From assembly GCA_003194525.1 (NCBI GenBank), contig NBIV01000172.1, positions 1-64,000 of the forward strand: a DNA stretch of 64,000 bases. Reading direction: 5' to 3'. The position numbers and the translations under genes are program-made. Origin of the DNA: Gracilariopsis chorda. Its lineage: Eukaryota > Rhodophyta > Florideophyceae > Gracilariales > Gracilariaceae. The notes beneath the pieces were generated by a model. The model saw only the letters and a list, made by a program, of their open reading frames with translations. It was not told the DNA's origin and ran no database searches. Of this stretch, positions 33,147-45,119 are shown in pieces. The first letter of the stretch is position 1. The number at the start of each line of letters is the position of its first letter.

Positions 33147-36100
33147 GTGGAGTCATCGACAGAATCCGCTCACCCTGTTCCGCCGGATGAAACATTGCGA
33201 ATCCCGATTATGGATCATGCAATTCTCATTCCAACTCCTGAGACCATCCGCACTTCAGATACGTTTGAGATACTCGTCGAACGAAGGGAGTCGGAGGTGG
33301 GTCCAGGAGATCCCATACCCCTACAAGTTCGAGAGTTCCCAATCAATCATAGATTTCGTATAGAAGTGGAAAATACAACACAGTTTGCCCTCGTCCTTGA
33401 CCCCTCATGCAATCAGGAAGAGGGAGCACAAGAAGTTCGAGATCGCTCTGAGGCACAGGACAACGAACAGGACTTGCGGGAGAGCGATTCCTGTGCATCT
33501 GAAGGCGAACTTGGGATTGATGAACAAGGGAATCCTGTGACGACATACCCGGGAGGGATAGTTGAGTATGAGGTTCATCCATCACAGAATTAGCATAATA
33601 ACGAGCATGATCAACGAGAACCGCAGGAAAGGCGGGAAGTCGATGATACTATCCATGTATGCTAAGATAGGCGAGGACATTTCATTCTCCGATATTCTGA
33701 AGGACATATAGAAAATCTCATACCTGAGGACTACGAAGATTCTCGAGCAAATAGCTCTACCCACAACAGCGAGAACGGTCAAGGTGAAGCAGCCCAGCGA
33801 TCTGATACGTCTGGGCCAACTGAGGATCAAATGGTTCCGAACAGCTCAGAAAACGAGGCCATTAATCACCCATGGACGAAACAGCAGCAAGCATGCGTCG
33901 CTCTGAAGATGTACAGAGTGTGCCATGACTACGAGAAAACGATAAAACACATAATACCAGAAACCATGTTTTGCTTGTCTCATCCAACAACGATATATCA
34001 GAAACGCCTGGTGGAGTTCATAATCTTACCGAAGCAGCGCCGCAAGACCCAGACCGATTGGGAATGCTCAATGACAAGTTACGCCATATTCCCGAACCAA
34101 GACGCTCAGAGTTGCTAAATACAATTGAAAACACAGAGCTAGTCGCTTGGTCTTTGGATGACCTTCGACCAGTGAACGTACCAGTGATGCATGAGTTCAA
34201 ATTAGAACCGATACACATATTCAATCTCGTGTACGCAGATTGACACCGAAACACGACAGGGTTGTACAAGAGGAAATCGACAAGATGATAGTAGCCGGTA
34301 TCATCAAGCCAAGCTGTTCGCAATAGTCATTTCCAATTGTCATCGACCTCAAAAAGGACGGAAGGCCTCGCTTCTGTGTCGACTACCGAGCGTTGAACTC
34401 TGTGATGAAAGCAGACTGTTGGCCATTACCTCACATGGATCAAGTGTTTGATTACCTTCGAGGATGCAAGTTATTTACCACTTTGGACTTGTTTTCAGGC
34501 TACTGGCAAATATGGATGTAACCCAGAGGTAAGTAGATGACTACTTCCATCTGCCGTCAGGGGACCTATCAGTTTGAGGGAATGCCGTTTGGACTAATGA
34601 ATGCACCCTCAACCTTTCAGAGAATGATGGATTCCATATTGGGAAGGGTTGCGTTTGCTCGCGTATACATTGATGATGTTGTTATCTTCTCAGACAATCA
34701 CGATGAACATGTAGAACATGTCATCTACGTATGAAGAATAATGGCAGAACATGGCCTCAAGCTAAAAGAATCGAAGTGTCACTTCGCTCAGCCTCGAATA
34801 GAACTGCTCGGACATATAGTGAATTTCGATGGGATAAGTGTGGATATGAAGAAGATCCAAGCGTTACGCGCGACTCCCTTACCTACTACGTCAATGGAGC
34901 TCAGAAGCTTCCTAGGACTTGCAGGATACTATACACGATTCATCAAGGGATTCGCTGATACAACATCTGTCTTGCACGCCACCACATCGGGTAGTAAGAA
35001 GCTTAAGTTTTCGCAGCAATCCTTGCACAGAAAATGGAAGATGGCACATTTCATCCAATTCAATTTGCATCTCGCACCATGAGTGATTCTGAACGCCGGT
35101 ACTCAGTTTGCGAAAAGGAGGCACTAGCTGTTATGTTTGCGTTGATGAAGTTTTGCATCTACCTCTTAGGATCCAGGCCCTTCCAACTAGTCACAGATCA
35201 CCAAGTGCTTAAGTACGCGTTTCAAAAGAAGTATATACATGGGCGACTCGCCAGATGGTTAGATCGCCTCGCCGAATATGAATTTGAGATCATCTACCGA
35301 TCTGGTTCAAAGAACCTAGCTGCTGACTTTCTCTCGCGATACGCTCACCAAACATGTGGTAGTAGTTCGAATGAAGACGACCCTGCGTTGTCTATCGCTA
35401 ACCCTGAGGTCACGTCTTTCTCCAGACTAGAGCCATATTATGCGAATATTGGTCAATACATCAGTGGCATGAAAATTGAGGAACCCGACACAAAGATCCG
35501 AACAGCCATCAAAAGGAATTCGAAGAAGTTCGTAGCATGGGACGGCAAACTCTAGATGCACAGGGATAGGCTTGGTACTAGTTCCTGTAATAGCTGATCG
35601 ACCCGGACTTATTCGAACATTTCATGACGACATTGGGCATTGGGATATAGCATCGACAAAATCATTCATGAAAGATCACTTCTGGTGGACCCCGATGCTA
35701 TCGGATATAACCAGCTACGTGCAAAGCGGCACTAGCTGTCAGCATGCGGCACCTCTTGCGAGGTATCAGACTGCGCAGAGGCTGCCCTCAACCCAATGAT
35801 TCCACACCTTTTCGATGGAGTTTGCCGGCCCACTACCAACCACGAGCTCAGGGAAACGGTTCCTTCTGATCGGAGTTGAACATCTCACTGGTTGGCCACA
35901 TGCAATAGCTAGTGAAACATCTAAGGCAACATTCATGCTCCAGTTCGTAGAGAAGGAAATCATACAGCCTTTCGGGTACCCTAAGACGATTATTTCAGAC
36001 AATGCTACAGCCTTTATGGCTAATTCAGTTCAGAAATTTATGAGGCAGAAAGGGACCACCTGGACGTCCGTCTTGGCCTATGCTCCCATGTCAAATGAAC

Positions 36101-37371
36101 GTGCCAAAAGAATGGTTGGGACCATCAAACACAGCATAACCAAAATGATTTCCAACAGAAACTCAGAATGGGACCGTGAATTGGACAAAGTGCTCTTCGG
36201 ACATCGTCAATGTAAGCTCAGTTGCGACTACTCGCCCTTCGAATTGTTGTATGGAGTCCGTTGTCGAATGCATCCTTCGGACCCCGGATCTCTCATTACC
36301 GAAGCCACCATCGATAAACGCCTGCATGAGAATTTGGTGTTTTCTGCTCACCAAGCATGGCGCATAACTAAGGAGCCAACCCTCACAGTAGTCGCAAATA
36401 CGCGCACAAGTTTAAGGAAGGGGATGAGGTGTTAGTTACTCGAGGAAAAGCTCTGAACCGCAAGGATAAATGGCCTCCATTCAAGTCTAGATACTATGGT
36501 CCATGCAGATTTGTCCGCGCGAACCATCTGCATTATATCCTGGTCTCACCGAATCAACGATACAGCAGGAAACCAATTCATGCTAGTCTTTTGAAGCTTT
36601 ACTACCGCAGGCCAGAATATCTACGCCCCAACGCAGTCATGAATTTAACGGAGGATGAACTTCAAGGTGAATCTAGCCATGTCGAAGCAAGCAATATTAT
36701 CACACTCCTGCCTCTCATGGTAGACTACAACATTTTCGACCTGGACGATAGCCTTCAGGACCTCGTCGTGGCTGGACGTCGTATATTCCTGTGGCTTGCA
36801 GACCTACAAGAATCTCCTCCCGTACGGGAAAAGATCACCTGGACAGCTATGCATCTTTGTTTATCACTTTACAAGCTTAGTGGACCTCTGGTGGTTGAGA
36901 TTGTTCTCAGGACATTACGCAGACTTTTTGGGAGAGTCCACCCTCGTTTGGAACGCCCGGTTGACCCTGCATTCCTTATCGACCTGTACCACTACACAGT
37001 AGGTCGATATGGACACATTCCTCGTGAATCTACTTATCAGCAAGAAACAGCTGCTTTTATACAGCAGATGGGACGAGGACAAGACTTTATACTACAATAT
37101 GAACCAGACATTAATCGCATGTTGGTTCCATTTACCTTCTGCTACCAGGTAATCTCGCCTGAGCCCCAGTACCAACATTGAAGAACGGGTTGTCGAACTA
37201 TACTTAATGAGGAGGACAACTTTATTCGGGAACGCATTGTTATATGCACTCTATAACAAGTTCTATGCCTAACCTGGTATATTCTGAAAAGCTCTCTGGC
37301 TATTACTGACGAACATTTGAGTGACTGGAACACTCTGGTCGCCCAGGCGAAGCGACCGCTGAGTGGGGGAG
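33147..37371 (+). mobile_element. Ty3/gypsy retrotransposon fossil, 5' incomplete
   Basis: The pol order of Ty3/gypsy is visible on +: an acidic region before reverse transcriptase (33147-34240), reverse transcriptase with the FYIDDV-type box (IDDVV, about 34670), RNase H (about 35040-35340), a zinc-finger and core integrase region (about 35570-36330) and a C-terminal chromatin-binding-like part (about 36430-36610). An unfamiliar extension of about 190 codons reaches 37181. A purine-rich tract, GTGGGGGAG, ends at 37371 and is followed by TGTGAGTCTGGG, the probable start of a 3' LTR whose end I cannot place. No gag and no matching 5' LTR were found. The element is broken in many places and looks old. 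Confidence 0.75.
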
Positions 37372-37499
37372 TGTGAGTCTGGGTGTATGCTCTTGCCATG
37401 GTGGCAGGGCGTGCACCCCAACATTGCCATGCCCTCCCATCATGGCAAGGCCATCCATATGCATAAGCATGCAAAGCAGCCGGTGAGGCCACCGTGCAC

Positions 37500-38090
37500 C
37501 GGCAGCGCCCTCCCGACGCCCTGCGCTGCGGCCCCGGCCGCAACTGCCAGCCATCGCCGCCGCCGCCACAAACCCCCGTAATGCCGTTCCTCACATGCAT
37601 TCAAGTCCACGTGCTTCCGCTTCGGTTCCCATGCGTACTCCTACTCCGTCCTATGCGAAATCTCGCCCTTATCCAGTGCAAACGGGCCTTGCTAGCGATG
37701 CCCACAGCTTGGCCAGCCATTGTGGGACCCTGGATCACCCGGGTGCATGCTGTGCAGGATGAGTCGCCCCGACCAATCCCTAATGGTACTGCAACTACTA
37801 ATTCTAGGCAGATAAACGCACAACACTTGCCGCCCAAGTCTTCTGCATTGTCCCCAAATGACAATATGTCATCTCGCTTGCAGCTTTCTGTCTCTGAGCC
37901 TGCTGTCCCGAAGAGAAGATGCCCCTATGCTGAATAAAATCATTCGGCTGCTCTTTCTCAGCGTATGACTCATCAGCTTGTGCAGAAACAGTAGCAACAA
38001 CAGCAGCAGCAACACCAACAACAGCAAGCGCAACCCCCACAACAACCACCGCAACAGCAACCACAGTATCAAAATGAAGAAGGGGTATCC
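37500..38090 (+). pseudogene. Gln-rich dispersed repeat gene family, copy A
   Basis: Aligns by eye with the inverted copy at 50378-52600. Shared coding-like text includes RNAV-HM...RA-ASV and, further on, LPPKS...NDNMSS...QLS-SE-A-PK, then ALS--M-HQLV-KQ and a polyglutamine-rich end (CAG/CAA runs 37980-38070). The frame holds stops, so this copy is probably dead. The family might be a host transcription-factor-like gene amplified by transposition, or a gene of a DNA transposon. I do not recognise it. Copy A begins just past the purine-rich tract of the gypsy fossil, so part may lie inside its LTR. Confidence 0.5.
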
Positions 38091-38091
38091 T

Positions 38092-38379
38092 TTATTTTTC
38101 TAGACGGTTATCAAGCATAGTGAGAATGAGTGGAATAGAGCCGACGGTATTCAGAAGACGACAGTTTTCAGAAAACACCACTCCATGCAGTAGCCCACGC
38201 ACGTAAAGATTCGGTGCCTGGGCAAAGAGGTCATTCAGTACCACAGCAGCTTCTTTCCATTTCATTTCGCTTTCAGAAATACGACGGAGTATCTCTTCTA
38301 GCTCCTCTAACAAGGAAGAAGAAATCCGAAGCCTTCTACCTGTGCAGGTACTGCATCTGTAACCATCTGCGCAGTCCAC
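38092..38379 (-). CDS. Small hypothetical ORF
   Basis: A 95-codon minus-strand ORF that converges on the Gln-rich repeat. It is helical and charged (SSLLEELEEILRRISESEMKWKEAAVVLNDLF), then VRGLLHGVVFSENCRLLNTVGSIPLILTML. The amphipathic pattern looks protein-like rather than random, but no family is recognised. It could be the 3' remnant of a larger gene. Confidence 0.35.
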   Translation of the reverse strand: MDCADGYRCSTCTGRRLRISSSLLEELEEILRRISESEMKWKEAAVVLNDLFAQAPNLYVRGLLHGVVFSENCRLLNTVGSIPLILTMLDNRLEK

Positions 38380-39758
38380 GGAGACGATGACGGTAGTGAA
38401 TTATTCTCTTTGGCTTCCATTTCGATAAAAGCGTAGTATGAGACGGAGTGCTATGATGAACTAGAATCGTCTGTCATGTCGCAAAGGATAGAAGTTGCGT
38501 GTGGCCTGGGAATTATGAGGTGGCTGGAAAAATGTTCGTGGAATTACCTTGTGCCCTCACCAGATATTATATAGACGACAAAATAAACTAAGGGGTATAA
38601 TAACTTTTGCCAAGCTGGTCCGTCATGGCAGGAAAGTGTCCCGTGACAGGTTGTTATGAGTTATTACCTAGACCTAATATGCTTAACTAGATATTATGGG
38701 CTTAGCCTAATTGTCTATAAAAGCCCCAGTTCGGCAACCTCCAAGCAAACTTGGGAGAGACCATTTACCCTCTCTTTGGCCACCCCCACCTTCTCTTAGA
38801 GCAGTCTGCTCCTCCCTGCCGTCAACCACACTCTTCACCACTCACCCCTTTACGTGTTGCGCCTTGGTCTCTCGCATCTTCCCACGTGCTTATACTACGC
38901 TGCCTCTTATTGGGCTCGTCTTTTTTAGCACGGTGAAATTTGGTCGCGCACTGTTCTTAAGGTTTTGGTCGTGCATATAGGCCATTGCGCAATACTAAGA
39001 CTGATCATCAGCAATACGCTAGATCTAAGGTTTTGATCGCGTAGGTGATCCGTTGGTGTAGTCTCTTTGCTACTTTGTACCGGGTTTTGTCGCTCGTTGT
39101 GTTGTACGGTCACTTAAGGGTTTCCTTTCTACCTTGAATCTTGGTTCTTTGTCGCAGTTTGTGCCCATTTACTACATTGGCGTTGCACGCCTGTGCTGGT
39201 ACTCTCGAGCATCGAATATATTCTTGATCTACTCTCCAGCAAATAAGGGTACACAGAGGACTGTCATCGTCCGGTGTCGTGAAATCGTGCAACATGACAC
39301 TTACAGATAGAACATTGCAGAAGGGTGTCTTTTTACGCATCTTACATGTGGATGGGGAGGTTTTTGACAGTACCTAGTAGAGAGAGAAACCTGGAACTAT
39401 CGTGTAGGATCTCAAAATGCGATTTTGGTTTTTAGGAACGGCTCATTGGGCATAGCCGTGAGTGAACCGCTGGCGCTTGACAGGCATAACACACGTCCTG
39501 GAGTAACCAGCCTGCTCCTCTTGCACCCTGAACAGAGCAACATCATCATCATCATCATTGACTACAGCTACCAAATCTAAGAAGAACTGTGCGGGTTTGC
39601 TTCCATGCAGAGCTCCCGCTTTTGACTCACAGCTGTCGGTCATTGTTCACCACAATCGGCACCTGAGTCACATTCATTTGATGGCAAATACCAGAATCTG
39701 GTGAGTTGACGTTCTCGGATAACAGGAAGGGCAGGACTTCATCGCAAAGGCTGCCAAA
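38380..39758. other. Gap with TATA-like promoter sequence
   Basis: Contains TCTATAAAAGCCCC at about 38713-38726, followed by a C/T-rich stretch (38760-38860) that looks like a core promoter or an LTR promoter. The word AAGGTTTTG(A/G)TCG occurs twice (38959-38972, 39026-39039), and there is a short CAT microsatellite (39541-39560). No gene recognised. Confidence 0.4.
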
Positions 39759-42700
39759 ATGCCGCTAGACCCCTCGCAGAGAGATGATTCCTTTTCATGG
39801 GCATTCGAGCAGTTCATTCGAGACAACCAGCTGATGTATGCAATCGATGCGGACAGAACACCTGTCATCGAAGAAGCCATTGCATGTTATCGACACGTAC
39901 TTCAGGTTGCGACACGGGAGGAAAATCCAGAAGCCTGGGCGAATGTGCAAATGAACCTGGGAATAGCATTTGCACATCGCATTGCCAGTGATCGGAGCCA
40001 GAATGTGGAGAATGCGATAGAGTGCTATGAGAAAGCACTGGAAGTGTGGAGTAAGGAAACAGCGCCGCTGTACTGGGCAAGGGTGCAAATGAACCTGGGG
40101 ATCGCATTGCAAAATCGCATTGGAGGTGACCGCAGCCGGAATGTGGAGAATGCGATAGAGTGCTATGAGAAAGCACTGGAAGTGTGGACGAAGGAAACAG
40201 CGCCACTGGACTGGGCAACTGTGCAAAAGAACCTGGGGATCGCATTTAGAAATCGCATTGGAGGTGTCCGGAGCCGAAATGTGGAGAATGCGGTAGAGTG
40301 CTATGAGAAAGCACTGGAAGTGTGGACGAAGGAAACAGCGCCGCTAGACTGGGCCAAAGTGCAAACCAACCTGGGGAACGCATTCACATATCGCATTGGA
40401 GGTGATCGGAGCCGGAATTTGGAGTATGCCATAGAGTGCTATGAGAAAACACTGGAAGTGTGGACGAAGGAAACAGCGCCACTGGACTGGGCGAATGTGC
40501 AAATGAACCTGGGAATAGCATTTGCACATTGCATTGCCATTGATCGGAGCCAGAATGTGGAGAATGCGATAGAGTGCTATGAGAAAGCACTGGAAGTGCG
40601 GACTAAGGAAACAGCGCCGCTGTACTGGGCAAGGGTGCAAGAGAACCTGGGGAACGCATTGCAAAATCTTATTGGAGGTGACCGGAGCCGGAATGTGGAG
40701 AATGCGATAGAGTACTATGAGAAAGCACTGGAAGTGTGGACGAAGGAAACAGCGCCACTGGACTGGGCAATTGTGCAAATGAACCTGGGGAACGCATTGC
40801 TAAATCGCATTGGAGGTGACCGGAGCCGGAATGTGGAGAATGCGATAGAGTGCTATGAGAAAACACTGGAAGTGTAGACGAAGGAAAGAGCGCCACTGGA
40901 CTGGGCAAGAGTGCAAATGAACCTGGGGAACGCATTGCTAAATCGCATTGGAGGTGATCGGAGCCGGAATGTGGCGAATGCGATAGAGTGCTATGAGAAA
41001 ACACTGGAAGTGTGGACGAAGGAAAGAGCGCCACTGGACTGGGCAACTGTGCAAATGAACCTGGGAACCGCATACACAGGTCGCATTGGAGGTGATCGGA
41101 GCCGGAATGTGGATAATGCGATAGAGTGCTATGAGAAAGCACTGGAAGTGCGGACTAAGGAAACAGCGCCGCTGTACTGGGCAAGGGTGCAAGGGAACCT
41201 GGGGAACGCATTGCAAAATCTTATTGGAGGTGACCGGAGCCGGAATGTGGAGAATGCGATAGAGTACTATGAGAAAGCACTGGAAGTGTGGACGAAGGAA
41301 ACAGCGCCACTGGACTGGGCAATTGTGCAAATGAACCTGGGGAACGCATTGCTAAATCGCATTGGAGGTGACCGGAGCCGGAATGTGGAGAATGCGATAG
41401 AGTGCTATGAGAAAACACTGGAAGTGTAGACGAAGGAAAGAGCGCCACTGGACTGGGCAAGAGTGCAAATGAACCTGGGGAACGCATTGCTAAATCGCAT
41501 TGGAGGTGATCGGAGCCGGAATGTGGCGAATGCGATAGAGTGCTATGAGAAAGCACTGGAAGTGTAGACTAAGGAAAGAGCGCCGCTGGACTGGGCAACT
41601 GTGCAAACGAACCTGGGGAACGCATTCACATATTGCATCGGAGGTGATCGGAGCCGGAATGTGGAGAATGCGATAGAGTGCTACAAGAAAGCACTGGAAG
41701 TGCGGACTAAGGAAACAGCGCCGTGGGACTGGGCAACTGTGCAAATGAACCTGGGGAGCGCATTGCAAAATCGCATTGGAGGTGATCGGAGCGGGAATGT
41801 GGAGAATGCGATAGAGTGCTATGAGAAAGCACTAGAAGTGTGGAAGAAGGAAACAGCGCCACTGCACTGGGCAACTGTGCAAATGAACCTGGGGATCGCA
41901 TTTAGAAATCGCATTGGAGGTGATCGGAGCTGGAATTTGGAGAATGCGATAGAGTGCTATGAAAAAGCACTGGAAGTGTGGACTAAGGAAACAGCGCCAC
42001 TGGACTGGGCAACTGTTCAATTGATCCTGGGGAGCGCATTTACAGATCGCATTGGAGGTGAACGGCGCCGGAATTTGGAGAATGCGATAGAGTGCTATGA
42101 AAAAGCACTGGAAGTACGGGCCACGGAAACAGCGCCGCTGGACTGGGCAACTGTGCAGATGAACCTAGGGAATGCATTGCAGAATCGCATTGGAGGTGAT
42201 CGGAGACGGAATGTGGAGAATGCGGTAGAGTGCTGTGAGAAAGCACTGGAAGTGTGGACGAAGGAAGCAGCGCCGGTGGACTGTGCAAGAGTGCAAATGA
42301 ACCTGGGAACCGCCTTCACATATCGCATTGGAGGTGATCGGAGCCGAAATGTGGAGAATGCGATAGAGTGCTATGAGAAAGCACTGGAAGTGTGGACTAA
42401 GGAAAGAGCGCCGCTGGACTGGGCAACTGGGAAAACGAACCTGGGGAACGCATTCACATATTGCATCGGAGGTGATCGGAGCCGGAATGTGGAGAATGCG
42501 ATAGAGTGCTACAAGAAAGCACTGGAAGTGCGGACTAAGGAAACAGCGCCTTGGGACTGGGCAACTGTGCAAATGAACCTGGGGAGCGCATTGCGAAATC
42601 GCATTGGAGGTGATCGGAGCCGGAATTTGGAGAATGCGATAGAATGCTGCGAGAAAGCACTGGAAGTGTGGACGACGGAAGCAGCGCCGCTGGACTAGGC

Positions 42701-44497
42701 AAGGGTGCAAATCCACCTGGGGATGTCTCTTTTTTTCCGATTTTGTGATGGCAGTACTGACGCCGAACAGGCACAAGTGTGCCTGGGCAATGCGCTCACG
42801 GTTATATCGAAGGAGTCCAATCCGTTGCTTTTCCTGAAAGTGAGCTTTGAAGTGGCCAGAGTTTCGGCCGCAGAAGGATCTTTGGATGAGACGAGATCAG
42901 CAGTGGGGGATACGCTGAAGGCGCTGGAATACGTCAAGTCTCTTACGGGAGCGGGTTTGTTGCATGTACGGACTCTGGATGAAGATTACGCTGCTCTGGC
43001 GGGCATACTTGCAACGTCGTACTTAAGCGACGGGGATTACCACATGGCTCTGGAGAGGTTTGATCGCTTCAAAGCTTCTTTGCTATTGGGTTTCTGTCCG
43101 AGGGGGTAGGAATCGCTCGGCGACTGTTTGGAGATTTGGATCTTTTCGATAGTTTACGAAACAGGTATCGCATGCTGAAGCACAAACTCGACTTGGCCTC
43201 TGGAAAGCTGGAATTTGACTTGGTCTTGACCGAGTTGGATGATGTGAAACAGAAGATTGATGAAATTGTAGCAGTCGTCAACAAGCAGAACTCCATTACG
43301 GATGCGCTACCCGTGTCTTCGAGGGAAATGATCGAGTTCTTGGACCGAAGCAAAGCAATCGCAATTGTGCTCTTCTTCGCACCACGGAAAGAAATGATGA
43401 AAGTTGGGGATTTTTCAGAGTTCCTACACGCGTTCTCCGTTTGGAATGGGCAAGTTAGATTACACGAGGGGGAAATGAGCTACTTTTACAGAAGAATAGG
43501 TTTCGATGAAGGGCATTTGCAACAGGTGGGGAATTTTGTGTCTAAGATTCTTCGTGCGCATCATTTTGAGAACACACCAACTCGAATCGTCGTCGTTCCT
43601 CATCGTGACCTGCACGTAATTCCTTTCGCTGCGCTCCGGATTCAAATCGATGAGTCTGGAGGGGAGGGCAAACATATGGGAGATGTGTTCACCGGAGGTA
43701 TGTGGATGGTGCCAAGCCTCTCCATTGCGGTACGGGTTGATGAGAGAGGAGTCGCCAGCAAGCCGTTGAAGGAGTGTGAGATCGTATCCGCAACGTGTCC
43801 CACAGTGCGTCTGCGGCCTCAGCACGAAGAAGTGGTGCACAAGATTGGGTTCGGCGGTAGATCACATGTACACATCGCTGATCCATGCCCACTGCATAGC
43901 AAAATCATGTCGTGCCGCGAGTTGAAGACTTGCAATATTTTGCACTTGACATGCCACAGCACCTTTGCAGGAAGAAGAAACACTGCAGCAGGGCACCTAA
44001 ACCCCTCAGAAGTAGTGAATGCAACAGGGTTGAGTTTTGGTACCGGAGACGAAGTGCTGTTGAACATGGCTGATATTTGGGGTATGGGTCTCAGAAAGTG
44101 CACGTTAGCCACGGTCGTTGCGTGTTCCGGGGCTGTGGTGGACGTTTTGTCTCGAAGTGATGAGTGTTTGAGTATCGGAACGGCGTTCTTTGTGGGTGGC
44201 GCGCGAAACGTGGTGTTTACTCTGTGGCCTGTTCATGAGCTCTCAGCTGCCGCGATAATGTCGAAATGCTACGAGAAGCTATGCGCTGCTGCCGTAGACG
44301 GAGATGTGGATGTATCCAACATATCTGCGTTTCTTGGAGAAGCCCAATCGTGGTTTCGAGACCTGACTGAATCCGAGTACGTCGACGTATTGGACCGCTT
44401 TGATCCTGGTGACAAGCTTACCGATTTAGATAACAAAGACACCCGTGCGTGGGCACCTTTCGTGGTGATAGGCCCGCCACCATGGTATTCGCAATAG
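39759..44497 (+). pseudogene. TPR-repeat CHAT-domain (caspase-like) protein, interrupted
   Basis: Starts at ATG 39759. After about 60 residues come some 20 tandem TPR-type repeats of 46 residues (NVENAIECYEKALEVWTKE...PLDWA-VQMNLGNA). A short helical region (42705-43109) and a CHAT domain in another frame (about 43136-44497) follow. The CHAT domain has the His motif LHLTCHS (about 43940), the Cys motif TVVACSGAVV (about 44112) and the terminal GARNVVFTLWPV (about 44200). CHAT peptidases are caspase/separase-fold; with TPRs they act as regulated proteases in signalling or cell death. The array carries TAG in place of the repeat Trp codon near 40875, 41427 and 41566, and TGG to TAG at the LDW position near 42697. 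The frame shifts by one near 43095. The protein as encoded would end after the first eight or so repeats. Catalytic residues are retained, so loss seems recent. Confidence 0.75.
39940..42700 (+). repeat. Tandem 138-bp coding repeats (about 20 units)
   Basis: A 46-codon unit is repeated with high nucleotide identity, well above what TPR function needs, which implies recent unequal exchange or gene conversion. A four-unit block of 552 bp is duplicated almost exactly (about 40610-40886 and 41162-41438 correspond, stop codon included). Confidence 0.9.
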
Positions 44498-45119
44498 TAT
44501 CCCATACCTTGGTAAATGGACTAGATATGTAGTACAGTATGGGGCTCGACGCGATGATGGGACGCGTTCTGGGGCCGTTTGTTCCTCGTTCCAGCGGCGC
44601 AGGACGTATTCAACACCTGCTGCCATAAACTCGTGAGTCTACAGCGCAGAGCAAGCACTCCGAATTTTTGAATGTTATTTTTATCGGTTTAAGCTTTGGC
44701 AGAACAGGCTGTCTTGCCTTGCTGGCACCGGAGCGGCGAGATGGCTTCTCCACCGCGTCTTACCGCTCTGCGTGCGCTCCAGCACTTCGGTGCACAGCGC
44801 AAGCGATAGCCTGCGACGGAGAGGGCTGGGACAGAAAGGACAGAGAGGAGCGCTTCGGCGCAGTTCGAGGAAACGGGCTGTCGCAGCCGCTTCGCAGCGC
44901 ACTAAGTCGGCTGCGACGCGGCCGCCGCCCGCGACAGGGCTGCGTGAGTGTGCGCTTAAGCCTGCAAAAGAATTCTTCTTCCGCGTTCCTCGAAATCCTA
45001 CTGAAATAGTCAAGAGGAGCCAACCTTCAAACGCATACTTCGTCGCGCCGTCCGCATCCTTGAACAACTCCGGAAAGCAAATCCGCCACCGCCGTACAAC
45101 GTAAGTTTGACACGTCCCC
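44498..45119. other. Gap after the CHAT gene
   Basis: GC-rich stretch (44700-44950) with ORFs on both strands but no domain. A possible tiny intron (GTAAGT...CTTGCAG, 45101-45127) may belong to the broken gene that follows. Confidence 0.35.

Noticed and set aside
37303-37600. GC-rich ORFs on both strands
   Set aside because: They fall in the probable LTR and Gln-rich repeat; low complexity, no consistent frame between repeat copies.
39795-42776. Long minus-strand ORFs opposite the TPR array
   Set aside because: They repeat with the 138-bp period and are mirror frames of the TPR-coding strand.
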